From Bdellovibrionales bacterium Ga0074137 (GTDB lineage: Bacteria > Bdellovibrionota > Bdellovibrionia > Bdellovibrionales > JAMPXM01), in the NCBI GenBank assembly GCA_001464715.1, contig LNDT01000028.1, positions 19,772 to 83,771 of the forward strand: a stretch of DNA of 64,000 nt, given 5' to 3'. Positions 24,550 through 32,717 of this stretch are shown piece by piece (positions within the stretch are counted from its first letter, which is position 1; the number at the start of each line of letters is the position of its first letter). The notes under the pieces are model-generated. The model ran no database searches, was not told where the DNA came from, and saw only the letters and a list, made by a program, of their open reading frames with translations. A program made the position numbers and the translations under genes.

Positions 24550-27117
24550 CTACAGAAGTCCCAGCAAGGCGCGAAGGCTTTCTCGCTCTTCCGCCGAAGT
24601 CGCGTGTCGAATGTCATTCTCGACCAGCGCCCTCGCAGCCGCTTTTATTTCGCTGGCTCTCTGGAGTGGTTCGAAGGTGGCAATTGTTTGTGCCGCGGCC
24701 ACTTTTTCAGACGTCGTGTAAGCTTCGCCTGATGCGCGACCATCGATCAAAATGGTTTCAAGCCAGTCCAACGCTCGCGCTTCGTAGTCGAGGGGGGGCG
24801 CAAAGAAAAAGGGCGCCGTCGATGTCCGTGCAAGAGCTTGAATCTGACGGGCGCGAACTCGCGGAATGAGCGAAACTTCGAAGGTCTGAAGGGCCTGCGT
24901 CGTCGCGGCTTTTATTGCGGCTTCTTTTTGCGCTCGGACTGAGGCGTCGGCCGACTGGTACCACGCGGTTTTCTGGGTCCACTGTGCGGCTTTGTCGCCC
25001 ACCTTCTCAAAAGCAGCGTGAGTCGCCGGAGAAAACTTTTCGAGCTTCATCACTTCGTCCATCACGCCGGCAATTCGACTTCGCAATAGAACTGCGTCGA
25101 GGCCCGGCGTCAGTGTTCCGGCCCTAAAGGTCAGAAGACTTCGCAGATTTGTACTTAGCGCAAAATTTAGTCCCTGCGATCCGGCGGAGAAGTAATACTG
25201 AATCACACCAAAAAGCTGGTTTCTAAAAACCATTTCCTTCTTTTGAAGATCGAGTTCCGTCGCAACGAGCGCGGGATCACCCAAAGTCGTCAATAACTCT
25301 TCCGCAGCGGCTGCGAGACTCTTGGTTTTACCTAAGGTGGCCGCTGGATCTTGAATCAGCTGAAGTGTCTTTTCAACATAGATCCCCGGATCACGGCCGG
25401 CATCGTATCGCAAACACAAAGGGTCGACGCCACCAGCCCTTGAATCAGCAGCACCATCGTCGCAGAAGGGAACGACAGCATCAGTGGCCGCGATATCTTT
25501 TCCTTCATTGTAGAGGGCCGAGATGGCTTGGCGGTCGTACTCAAGAATGGGGCCGCTGGCGAGATCGATATCATCAAATGCAGCGCCTTCGATGGCGTAC
25601 TGGCTGTAGTCCATAATCGAAGAAGTAAAGAGAGAATCTTTTTGATCAGGATCCCACTCGAGTGATCCCTTGAAATTGTGGGCCAGGCCCAATGCGTGGC
25701 CGACTTCGTGAAAAAGAACTCCGCGCAAAAGATCTTTCGAGAACTTTTCAGGGGAGTCACGCATCTCAATTCGAATCGCTGCGTGTTCGCCCTCGCTGAA
25801 GCAAGGAACCTGAACGTTACGACCAAGAAACTGCGTTTGATCGATCGCCGCTTTCAATGTCTGAGTTCGGTCTTGTGTGAGGCGACCCGTTTCCCAAAAC
25901 TCCTGGCCGATTTTTACCCACGAGTACGGAAGATAGATCAGAGAGTGCGATTGGATTCCGGTTTCTGGATCCGAGGCCTGCGACTCGTAAGCCGAGCTCG
26001 CATCGGCGACGGAGTCCCAGTTGACGATATTGTACCGCGGATCACCGATCTTAACTCCCGCTGGAAGTAGACCTTTGAAGCTGATAAAATCGCGCGCCCA
26101 CATTTTTTGCGAGTAGCGATTCCATCCTTCAATTCCAGCTTTGATGGCCGGAAGGAATTCAGGCGGAGTGTTTGGGGTCGCATACCAGTCGATGGTTTGG
26201 CCTGGAGCGGGCGGAGAAAAGCGGCTCGCAACGGCCGTGCGCACACGCCCATCCGGAGTGCTTAACCAAAGTGCGTCCGACAAAAATCCGAAACGAGCGG
26301 CCATAGGTTGGATCGATGGATCGTCGTAGACGGGCGACACTGCAGGATTCACCAAAGTCTCGCGCGGAAATACGCTTTCCATGAACTCAGCGACTTTTCC
26401 ATCAGCAAGTTCCACAGAACTTTCAATCATCAAATAACTTCCGTCAGAGACGAAGTCGACAGACCGCACCCACGACGCGCGCGCAGGACTCTGTGATCCG
26501 AACAGGGCCGACAGTGCTGTCGAAGCCTTCACAATATCGATTGTGATTTCATTCGCTGTTTGATGAAGAATTGGCCACTCGTGCAAGAGCTGAGTCGGAA
26601 TGTTCGTTTCAGATTCAAAGCGGTAGCGCTCTTCCGCAATCAGCTGCAAGCGGTCGCCAAGAATTTGAAATTTCGCAGTCACATGTCCGATGGCAATGGA
26701 CTGCATGAGCATTCCGTCATCTTCGCCGATCGTCGAGTACTGAAGATCAGACCCATAAAGAAACTGACGGTTAAAGATCGCAGCCTTTGCGAAAGTGACA
26801 CGACTAGAAAGAATTGGACTAACGACGCTGCTCAACAGAGCGCTCGATTTACCAGGGCTCCCAGAGCGCAGAAGGCGACGCTGCTTAAGCTCGGCCATTT
26901 TTTGCGCCGGGCCTCCGGGGCTTGCGATGGGACGAGATTCGATTTTCAACACAGTCGGTCCCGCCGGTATGACGCGGAAGAAAGACGCTTCTGGTTCATT
27001 TCCTTGATTTGGTGAGACCGCATTCGAGCAAGCACTGGCGCTCACGCCCAGCGCGATCATGAGTGCAAGCTGGCGCGCGCGAATCGTGATCGATCCGTCG
27101 TTTGATTTCGTAGACAT
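24550..27117 (-). CDS. Large metzincin-type zinc protease lipoprotein
   Basis: The ATG at 27117 follows a run of seven G bases that serves as ribosome binding site. It yields a lipoprotein signal with SASAC, lipid cysteine at residue 30. Near residues 470-480 lies HEVGHALGLAHNFKGS, a long zinc motif H-E-x2-H-x2-G-x2-H, and about 25 residues later SSIMDYSQY, the Met-turn. This resembles the zinc-dependent protease group with the DUF4953/DUF5117 domains. The long N-terminal part (about 350 residues) is probably a prodomain-like or accessory region. As a surface or periplasmic protease it would be a natural digestive enzyme for a predator, but that is inference. About 855 residues. Confidence 0.82.
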   Translation of the reverse strand: MSTKSNDGSITIRARQLALMIALGVSASACSNAVSPNQGNEPEASFFRVIPAGPTVLKIESRPIASPGGPAQKMAELKQRRLLRSGSPGKSSALLSSVVSPILSSRVTFAKAAIFNRQFLYGSDLQYSTIGEDDGMLMQSIAIGHVTAKFQILGDRLQLIAEERYRFESETNIPTQLLHEWPILHQTANEITIDIVKASTALSALFGSQSPARASWVRSVDFVSDGSYLMIESSVELADGKVAEFMESVFPRETLVNPAVSPVYDDPSIQPMAARFGFLSDALWLSTPDGRVRTAVASRFSPPAPGQTIDWYATPNTPPEFLPAIKAGIEGWNRYSQKMWARDFISFKGLLPAGVKIGDPRYNIVNWDSVADASSAYESQASDPETGIQSHSLIYLPYSWVKIGQEFWETGRLTQDRTQTLKAAIDQTQFLGRNVQVPCFSEGEHAAIRIEMRDSPEKFSKDLLRGVLFHEVGHALGLAHNFKGSLEWDPDQKDSLFTSSIMDYSQYAIEGAAFDDIDLASGPILEYDRQAISALYNEGKDIAATDAVVPFCDDGAADSRAGGVDPLCLRYDAGRDPGIYVEKTLQLIQDPAATLGKTKSLAAAAEELLTTLGDPALVATELDLQKKEMVFRNQLFGVIQYYFSAGSQGLNFALSTNLRSLLTFRAGTLTPGLDAVLLRSRIAGVMDEVMKLEKFSPATHAAFEKVGDKAAQWTQKTAWYQSADASVRAQKEAAIKAATTQALQTFEVSLIPRVRARQIQALARTSTAPFFFAPPLDYEARALDWLETILIDGRASGEAYTTSEKVAAAQTIATFEPLQRASEIKAAARALVENDIRHATSAEERESLRALLGLL

Positions 27118-27168
27118 TGGGCCCCCCCTTGAAATTTGGAAAAATGACAATCCTACTGGAGGCCGAAA

Positions 27169-27936
27169 ATGTCGACTGAACTTTCGTTGTTCAATAGCGG
27201 ATGTGCTTGCTTCGCTGGGCTCCAGGTTCTAACTATCTGCGACATGCAATCCACATCGATTCAGACCCTATTAAGTGTTCCGGTCGGCCAACGCGGCGAC
27301 GCTTGGGAATCCGATTTTTTACGCGAGCTACCAAAAGCGTCTGTGCGAATCGTGAACGATACAGCAGTTGCCGGTCCCGACGGTTGGCCCTATTTGTTGC
27401 TAGCGACAGATCTGGCTCCCGGGGCAGACGCACCCGTCGACGCGGACCGGATAGATTCTTTCGTCAATGTCGCTCAGTGGATTGCGACACGCGGCCTTGG
27501 CCTTGTTCTTAATCCAGAAAAAGCGATGCCGGATTTCGTTATGACTTACGGAATGGTTTGGAACTTTCGCGAGCGCGGCGAGTTTTTGACGTTGCCAGAA
27601 AAATCTGCGGGCGAAAAGTCAGCAGGCGGTCCTATCGAAATTCGCGACGGACAGCAACTCCATGCGGGCGCGCCCAGCTTGGCTTACTTGCCACAAGATG
27701 TGCGCTCGGTTCTTCGCGAGTTTTTGAAACGGCAGCGGGTTTTTGAACCGCGTGTACTGATGATCAGTACAGACAATCAAATCACGTGGGACTTAGCATT
27801 TTCACTGGAATCTTTGGGTTCGCCGCCAGCATCAGAGCATGCGGGAATAGCGGAAGCCATTTCGTGGTTCTTGCCTGCACATTATTCGGTGGCACTCATC
27901 AATGAGAGTTCAGTGCCCGGGTTTTCCGCGCTCTAA
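27169..27936 (+). CDS. Hypothetical protein, probably cytosolic
   Basis: A 255-residue product that I do not recognise. The ATG at 27169 has GGAGG six bases upstream. There is no clear signal peptide or membrane segment. It contains three cysteines near the N-terminus (CAC and ICD), several tryptophans, the segments ATDLAPGADAPVDADRIDSFV and MPDFVMTYGMVWNFRERGEF, and a C-terminal part with LPQDVRSVLREFLKRQ. It is divergent from the metzincin lipoprotein and its last 4 bases overlap the convergent PilZ gene. The fold looks alpha/beta. Confidence 0.6.
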   Translation: MSTELSLFNSGCACFAGLQVLTICDMQSTSIQTLLSVPVGQRGDAWESDFLRELPKASVRIVNDTAVAGPDGWPYLLLATDLAPGADAPVDADRIDSFVNVAQWIATRGLGLVLNPEKAMPDFVMTYGMVWNFRERGEFLTLPEKSAGEKSAGGPIEIRDGQQLHAGAPSLAYLPQDVRSVLREFLKRQRVFEPRVLMISTDNQITWDLAFSLESLGSPPASEHAGIAEAISWFLPAHYSVALINESSVPGFSAL

Positions 27937-28349
27937 AATCCGCCCGGCTTTGGCAAAAGCTCAAGCAGGCATTCGCGCCAGTATTCTGGAGCATCTTCCC
28001 TAAAATCAATCGCAATTTGCCAGCGGTCTTTGGACACTCGATGAGTTCGAGTGATTGTTCCGCCAACTTCAAGGTTCATATCGTCGATCATTAAGTAGAC
28101 TCTGTCGCCTTCCAAAGCCTGAAGCGAGAGCGAATCGCGAAAGGCCTTTGGAGCAAGTCCGCGGCGTTCAATTTCAATAAGAAAACCGGTCGTTGACGCT
28201 TCGACGAGCCAGCCTTGTCGAGCCAGTAGAGTCATGTGATCAATCGAGGTCAGTCCTCGAATCGATAAGGGTTCAAGATTCTCACGCAAAGCGCGGTTCG
28301 GGTTCGGTGCCTTCGCCGTCTTTTGAGTTCCTGATTTGTCGTTGGCCAC
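27933..28349 (-). CDS. PilZ-domain protein with a degenerate c-di-GMP site
   Basis: The start is a GTG at 28349 with AGGAG seven bases upstream; the frame is open further but that part overlaps the PPTase gene. The 138-residue protein has a Lys/Asn-rich N-terminus and a single PilZ-like barrel (about residues 35-125): LVEASTTGFLIEI, a GDRVYLMID strand pair and WQIAIDF at the end. The usual R-x3-R pair is not seen (only RALR) and the D/N-x-S-x2-G motif reads EASTTG, so binding of cyclic di-GMP is doubtful. It may be a protein-interaction PilZ. It is the last gene of the dnaX-to-PPTase row. Confidence 0.7.
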   Translation of the reverse strand: MANDKSGTQKTAKAPNPNRALRENLEPLSIRGLTSIDHMTLLARQGWLVEASTTGFLIEIERRGLAPKAFRDSLSLQALEGDRVYLMIDDMNLEVGGTITRTHRVSKDRWQIAIDFREDAPEYWRECLLELLPKPGGF

Positions 28350-28452
28350 AGCGTTACTCCTGCCCGAGTCCTTGATGGTCTCAAAAGACTTTTCGGATTG
28401 GCTTCGACCTAAGTTGAGCAAAGAGTTGTTTCGAGTGTGAAAAGTCGGGTTT

Positions 28453-29094
28453 TTAATGTCTCGAAACGAGACGATCCACGTAGGCCAGCGTGGCAACCAA
28501 TCCCTTCGTTTGAACGTCAAAAAATTCGCCACTGATTTCAAGAGCCGAATTCGGCCCTTCGCACTGGGCCCGAAATTTTTTTAGAACTCGATCGAGGGAG
28601 ATCAGCTCGACATTGCTGTAGTGCGAAGATTGGTTTCGAAAGGTTGAACCGCAAACCTTGATGGAGGCTTCTTTGGCGCACCAGAAATAGGCGCGAAGAA
28701 GGGGAGCGTCCACGTCAAAGGGGCTATGTCCCGCAAGAGCTGCCAGGATTTTCTTTTCTCCCTCAAAAGCAGCCACTCGTTGAACCACAGGAAGAGTCAG
28801 ACGAGATGCGATCTCAAGGTCTAAGCCGATGGCATCGGAATTTGGCTTTATCGCAAAACCGCCAATGTCAGGACAATGAGAGACGCTAATTCCCCAAGTA
28901 TCGATTCTTGGTGGAGCCGACAGATCGGCCAAGGAACTCAGAGCTTCGGCTGGGACAGTCAATCCAAGTGCGTCGCTTTCAAGTTCAATTTGCTTTCGAA
29001 GGGTGGAACGGATTCGGGCGCGGTGGTCCGGCGTGAGTGAGCCAAAATCTTTCGAGACAAAGACGGTGGCGCCGCCGACGCGATAGATATCCAT
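28453..29094 (-). CDS. 4'-phosphopantetheinyl transferase, Sfp type
   Basis: The 213-residue protein carries both Sfp-superfamily signatures: IGLDLEIASR (magnesium-binding Asp and Glu, about residues 92-101) and WCAKEASIKV (about 137-146). It moves the phosphopantetheine arm of CoA to carrier proteins. The size fits a Sfp/EntD-type enzyme rather than AcpS (about 120 residues). No polyketide or peptide synthetase gene lies in the window, so it may serve the fatty-acid carrier protein or a pathway elsewhere. It lies 6 bases downstream of nadA. Confidence 0.85.
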   Translation of the reverse strand: MDIYRVGGATVFVSKDFGSLTPDHRARIRSTLRKQIELESDALGLTVPAEALSSLADLSAPPRIDTWGISVSHCPDIGGFAIKPNSDAIGLDLEIASRLTLPVVQRVAAFEGEKKILAALAGHSPFDVDAPLLRAYFWCAKEASIKVCGSTFRNQSSHYSNVELISLDRVLKKFRAQCEGPNSALEISGEFFDVQTKGLVATLAYVDRLVSRH

Positions 29095-29100
29095 AAAATT

Positions 29101-30087
29101 TTAAAAGAGCTTCGGATCTTTAAAGCGATCCGGCCAATCGACGGCGCGTCCGTCTGTGAGCGCCATCATTCGGTCGAGAGAAACGCGCGCATGTTTTTGA
29201 ATGTGAGTGGGCACGCTGACTTCTGGCGAGAGGTCTCGAAGAGCGTTGCGAATCTTTTCGAGGGTGTTCATTTTCATAAAAGGACATTCGTTGCACGCGC
29301 AAGAACCCTCCGCAGGGGCCTGAATGAGGGTGGCGTCGGGTCGCGCCTTCTGCATCTGATGAAGAATCCCATTTTCAGTCGCAACGATGAACTGGGAAAC
29401 GACTTTGTTGTTTTTCACTTCTTCAAGAAGGCGCGACGTTGATCCGATGACTTGGGCTTGCGCAAGGATCCCGTCATCGCACTCGGGGTGTGCGATGACC
29501 AAGGCGTTAGGATACTTCAGGCGAAGCTCTTGAAGCCGGCGCTCGGAAAACAAAACGTGCACTTCGCAAGCACCGGGCCAGATCGTCATTTCGCGACCCA
29601 GTTTTTTAGCGACGTAGCGTCCAAGGTTTCGGTCGGGTCCAAATAAAATTTCTCGATCTTTTGGGATAGCGGCGACGATTTTTTCAACGTTGCTTGATGT
29701 GACGCAGACGTCGGTGATCGCTTTGACCTCGGCACTTGAATTCACATATGTGAGGCAAAGCGCTTCGGGCTTGGCCAAGCGCCACGCTAAGTACTTCGCG
29801 TAGGGCGAGTGATCGACCAGTGAGCAGCCGGCCGCGAGATCGGGAACGAGGACCTTTTTTTCTGGAGACAGAAGCTTCACACTCTCAGCCATGAAAACGA
29901 CACCGGCCATCAGCACGACAGGATTCTTCGCTTTTTCTCCCCACTGTGCGAGAGCGAGGGAATCGCCGACGTGGTCAGCGATGTCTTGGATGGCTCCGTC
30001 CTCGTAGAAATGAGCGAGAATCAGAGCGCCATGTTGGGCTTTCAGTTCCGCGATTTCTTTTTTGAGGTCGAAGAGGTGACTTGCCAT
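29101..30087 (-). CDS. nadA: Quinolinate synthase
   Basis: The 328-residue product matches NadA: ILAHFYEDGAIQDIADHVGDSL at the start, three conserved cysteines for the [4Fe-4S] cluster in AAGCSLVD, GACEVH and CNECPFMKM, and HPECDDG. The enzyme condenses iminoaspartate with dihydroxyacetone phosphate to quinolinate for NAD synthesis. No nadB or nadC is beside it. Its ATG follows the ilvE stop directly (TAAATG), and the PPTase gene follows after 6 bases, so it is deep within an operon. Confidence 0.95.
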   Translation of the reverse strand: MASHLFDLKKEIAELKAQHGALILAHFYEDGAIQDIADHVGDSLALAQWGEKAKNPVVLMAGVVFMAESVKLLSPEKKVLVPDLAAGCSLVDHSPYAKYLAWRLAKPEALCLTYVNSSAEVKAITDVCVTSSNVEKIVAAIPKDREILFGPDRNLGRYVAKKLGREMTIWPGACEVHVLFSERRLQELRLKYPNALVIAHPECDDGILAQAQVIGSTSRLLEEVKNNKVVSQFIVATENGILHQMQKARPDATLIQAPAEGSCACNECPFMKMNTLEKIRNALRDLSPEVSVPTHIQKHARVSLDRMMALTDGRAVDWPDRFKDPKLF

Positions 30088-31179
30088 TTACGTCTCGATT
30101 GGCAGCGTCCAGCCCCAAGGATCTTCCGCGCGCCCGTACTGAATATCTGTGAGGCGCTTCAAAAGCTTCGCCGACACGGGTCCCACGCGACCATTTCCGA
30201 CGACGATTTTCTCGCCCTTGATGCCCAGAGAATCGACCGGAGAGATGCTGGCCGCTGTTCCCGTACCAAAGACTTCTTCCAAGGTTCCTTTTTTTGCGGC
30301 GTCTTGGATTTCATCGAGGCTTATAGGTCTTTGCTCGGCGGTCAAATTCTCAGAATCGAGAATCTGAAGAATCGAATCGCGGGTCACGCCCGGAAGAATT
30401 GTGCCGTCGAGCGGTGGAGTGATAATTTTGCCGTTCATCTTAAAGAAGACATTCATTGTGCCCACTTCTTCAATGTAGCGCCGGTGAGTGGCGTCGAGCC
30501 AAAGAACTTGCGCATAGCCCTCAGACTTCGCCTCAAGAGCTGCTTTTAAACTGGCGGCATAGTTGCCACCTGTCTTCGCCGCTCCAATGCCGCCAGGAGC
30601 CGCTCGAACAAATTCAGTCTCGACTTTGATTTTCACAGTGTCCGCACCTTCGCCATAGTAAGAACCCACGGGCGAACCGATGACATAAAATAAAAAGTCA
30701 TTCGATGGACGAACGCCCAAGAAAGGCTCTGTACCGATCAGTGTCGGTCGCAAGTAGAAGGCGCAGCCAGGTTCTTTCGGGATCCAGCGCGATTCGGTTT
30801 TGCAGAAGGCCGTCAGCATTTCTAAGAAAAGATCCAGTTCAGGCGCGATCATGCAGAGGCGCTCGGCCCCATTTCGCATGCGCTTCCAATTCATCTCGGG
30901 TCGAAAGAGTCGAACTTTGCCATCATCCCCACGGTAAGCTTTAAGTCCTTCGAACAATTCTTGCCCGTAATGAAGAACCGCGGCGCCCGGATCGAGGGGA
31001 ATGGGTCCGTACGGCACGATGCGAGCCGAATTCCACGAACGCGCTGTTTCTGTCGCGTCTGATTTCGAGAAATCAGCCAAGGCCATGTGATCAGAAAAAA
31101 ACCGGCCGAAGCCAAAATCTTTAGCAGCAGGAATCGTTTTCGCAGACTTTGTTTTCTCAACGGTGATCGATGGTTTCAC
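30088..31179 (-). CDS. ilvE: Branched-chain amino acid aminotransferase
   Basis: The 363-residue protein matches class IV PLP transaminases of the larger (eukaryotic/BCAT II-like) branch: AVLHYGQELFEGLKAYR, the PLP lysine in GAAKTGGNYAASL, VLWLDATHRRYIEEVGTMN and TLEEVFGTGTAASISPV. It makes leucine, isoleucine and valine from their 2-oxo acids in the cytosol. The start overlaps the mglA stop by 4 bases (ATGA), which gives translational coupling to a motility gene that is metabolically unrelated. Confidence 0.95.
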   Translation of the reverse strand: MKPSITVEKTKSAKTIPAAKDFGFGRFFSDHMALADFSKSDATETARSWNSARIVPYGPIPLDPGAAVLHYGQELFEGLKAYRGDDGKVRLFRPEMNWKRMRNGAERLCMIAPELDLFLEMLTAFCKTESRWIPKEPGCAFYLRPTLIGTEPFLGVRPSNDFLFYVIGSPVGSYYGEGADTVKIKVETEFVRAAPGGIGAAKTGGNYAASLKAALEAKSEGYAQVLWLDATHRRYIEEVGTMNVFFKMNGKIITPPLDGTILPGVTRDSILQILDSENLTAEQRPISLDEIQDAAKKGTLEEVFGTGTAASISPVDSLGIKGEKIVVGNGRVGPVSAKLLKRLTDIQYGRAEDPWGWTLPIET

Positions 31180-31766
31180 AGTTCACCGCCTTTGAGAGTG
31201 GTAACGATAGTTTTAGAGATTGTTCTTAGAGTCTCCATAACGCCTTTACCGGAGCTTGCGATGGCTTCAAAGTCCGGCGCATTCACGCGGTTCAGCGACG
31301 CACGCATTTCGGCAAGAGGAGTGACGTTGGGAAGATCTCGTTTGTTGTACTGTATGACGAGCGGTACGCGGCGAATATCATAGCCCTGCTGATCCAGATT
31401 TTTTTCTAGATTGCGCAAAGCTTCGAGATTTTCTTCCATACGCTCCATCTGTGAGTCGGCGACGAATACGACGCCGTCGAGACCCTTCATAATGAGCTTT
31501 CGGCTGGCATCGTAAACGACTTGTCCGGGCACAGTGTAAAGGTGGAACCGAGTTTTGAGTCCGCGAATTTCGCCGACATCCATCGGCAGAAAATCAAAGA
31601 AAAGTGTTCGTTCTGTGTTTGCGTTGAAGGCCTGCATTTGTGTTTCGCCCTGGCCGGTCGTGCGCGAATAAACCCACTGAACGTTCGTCGTTTTTCCGCC
31701 CAGCGATGGTCCATAATAAACAAGCTTACAGTGAATCTCGCGCGCTTCTTGATTGATGAACGCCAT
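31176..31766 (-). CDS. mglA: MglA-type small GTPase, polarity and motility regulator
   Basis: The 196-residue protein is a close match to MglA: P-loop GPSLGGKTTN (about residues 19-28), YTVPGQVVYD in place of the usual DxxG switch, and NKRDLP for guanine recognition. In Myxococcus MglA-GTP marks the leading pole; in Bdellovibrio MglA is needed for prey invasion. It lies inside a dnaX-recR housekeeping row, starts on the final A of the recR stop and ends overlapping ilvE. Its GAP MglB is not in the window. Confidence 0.93.
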   Translation of the reverse strand: MAFINQEAREIHCKLVYYGPSLGGKTTNVQWVYSRTTGQGETQMQAFNANTERTLFFDFLPMDVGEIRGLKTRFHLYTVPGQVVYDASRKLIMKGLDGVVFVADSQMERMEENLEALRNLEKNLDQQGYDIRRVPLVIQYNKRDLPNVTPLAEMRASLNRVNAPDFEAIASSGKGVMETLRTISKTIVTTLKGGEL

Positions 31767-32365
31767 TAAAGTTCCACTCGATTCTCAAGGGCTCGACCCA
31801 GCGTTCTGTCGTCGACATAATCAATGTCGCTTCCCAACGGAACACCGCTCGCGATCCTTGTCACTTTGAGTCCACGAGCGCTTAAGACTTTCGCAAGATA
31901 AAGCACGGTGGTATCGCCCTCGAGATCGGGATCGAGCGCCAAAATAACTTCCGTTACTTTGGCCGGTGCCTCGATGCGCTCAAGGAGTTCGCGGATTTTC
32001 AAATCGTCGGGTCCAATATTGTCGAGCGGAGAAATTGCTCCGTGAAGAACGTGATAGCGGCCGCGAAATGCGCCCGAGCTTTCGACACGCACGATGTCCG
32101 AAGGCTCCTCGACAATGCACAGAAGGTCGTCGCGCCGTGAGTGGTCGGCGCAGTAGCGACACATCGCAGGTTCATCTGTGTACGAAAAACACTGCGTGCA
32201 TAAATGAACTGATTCACGCACAGCGATCAGCGCCTCTTGAAGACCTGTCGAGAGATCGGGTTCGCGTAGGATTTGGTAGGCAAGTCGTTGCGCCGTCTTT
32301 GGTCCAATGCCGGGGAGACGGTTCAGCTGGTGAACGAGTCGCTCGAGAGCTCCGATTCGAAGCAT
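31766..32365 (-). CDS. recR: Recombination mediator RecR
   Basis: The 199-residue protein has the helix-hairpin-helix (RLPGIGPKTAQRLAYQIL), a four-cysteine zinc finger (CTQCFSY...MCRYC, about residues 57-75) and a Toprim domain (LLCIVEEPSDIV, then LALDPDLEGD). It helps load RecA at gaps together with RecO or RecF. Its ATG shares the last A of the ybaB stop, and mglA starts on its own stop, so the three genes are coupled. Confidence 0.95.
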   Translation of the reverse strand: MLRIGALERLVHQLNRLPGIGPKTAQRLAYQILREPDLSTGLQEALIAVRESVHLCTQCFSYTDEPAMCRYCADHSRRDDLLCIVEEPSDIVRVESSGAFRGRYHVLHGAISPLDNIGPDDLKIRELLERIEAPAKVTEVILALDPDLEGDTTVLYLAKVLSARGLKVTRIASGVPLGSDIDYVDDRTLGRALENRVEL

Positions 32366-32700
32366 TAGAACATTCCTGAGAGGCCAAGGCCGCCAGTGAT
32401 TTTTTCCATTTCAGCGGCTTGAGTGTCTTTGGATTTTTTAAGCGCATCGTTCACGGCGCCGACGATCATGTCCTGCAACATTTCAACATCACCAGCGGCG
32501 TCAGGAGAAATAACGATCGACACGAGTTTCGACTCGCCCTTCATTTTTGCAGTGACGGCGCCACCGCCTGAAGTTCCTTCGTACTCGCGCTCATTGAGTT
32601 CCTCTTGCAGCTTTTTGATTTTCGCCTGCATCTGGTTGGCTTGACGCATGATATTTTGCATTCCGCCACCACCGAACCCGCCTCCGCCACGACCTTTCAT
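32365..32700 (-). CDS. ybaB: YbaB/EbfC nucleoid-associated protein
   Basis: The 111-residue product has a Gly-rich N-terminus, then the YbaB core: MRQANQMQAKIKKLQEELNER, TSGGGAVTAKMKGE and ISPDAAGDVEMLQDMIVGAVNDAL. The family binds DNA as a dimer and is usually found, as here, between dnaX and recR. GAGGGG precedes its ATG. Length and context are ordinary. Confidence 0.93.
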   Translation of the reverse strand: MKGRGGGGFGGGGMQNIMRQANQMQAKIKKLQEELNEREYEGTSGGGAVTAKMKGESKLVSIVISPDAAGDVEMLQDMIVGAVNDALKKSKDTQAAEMEKITGGLGLSGMF

Positions 32701-32717
32701 ATCTGAATCCCCTCTTA

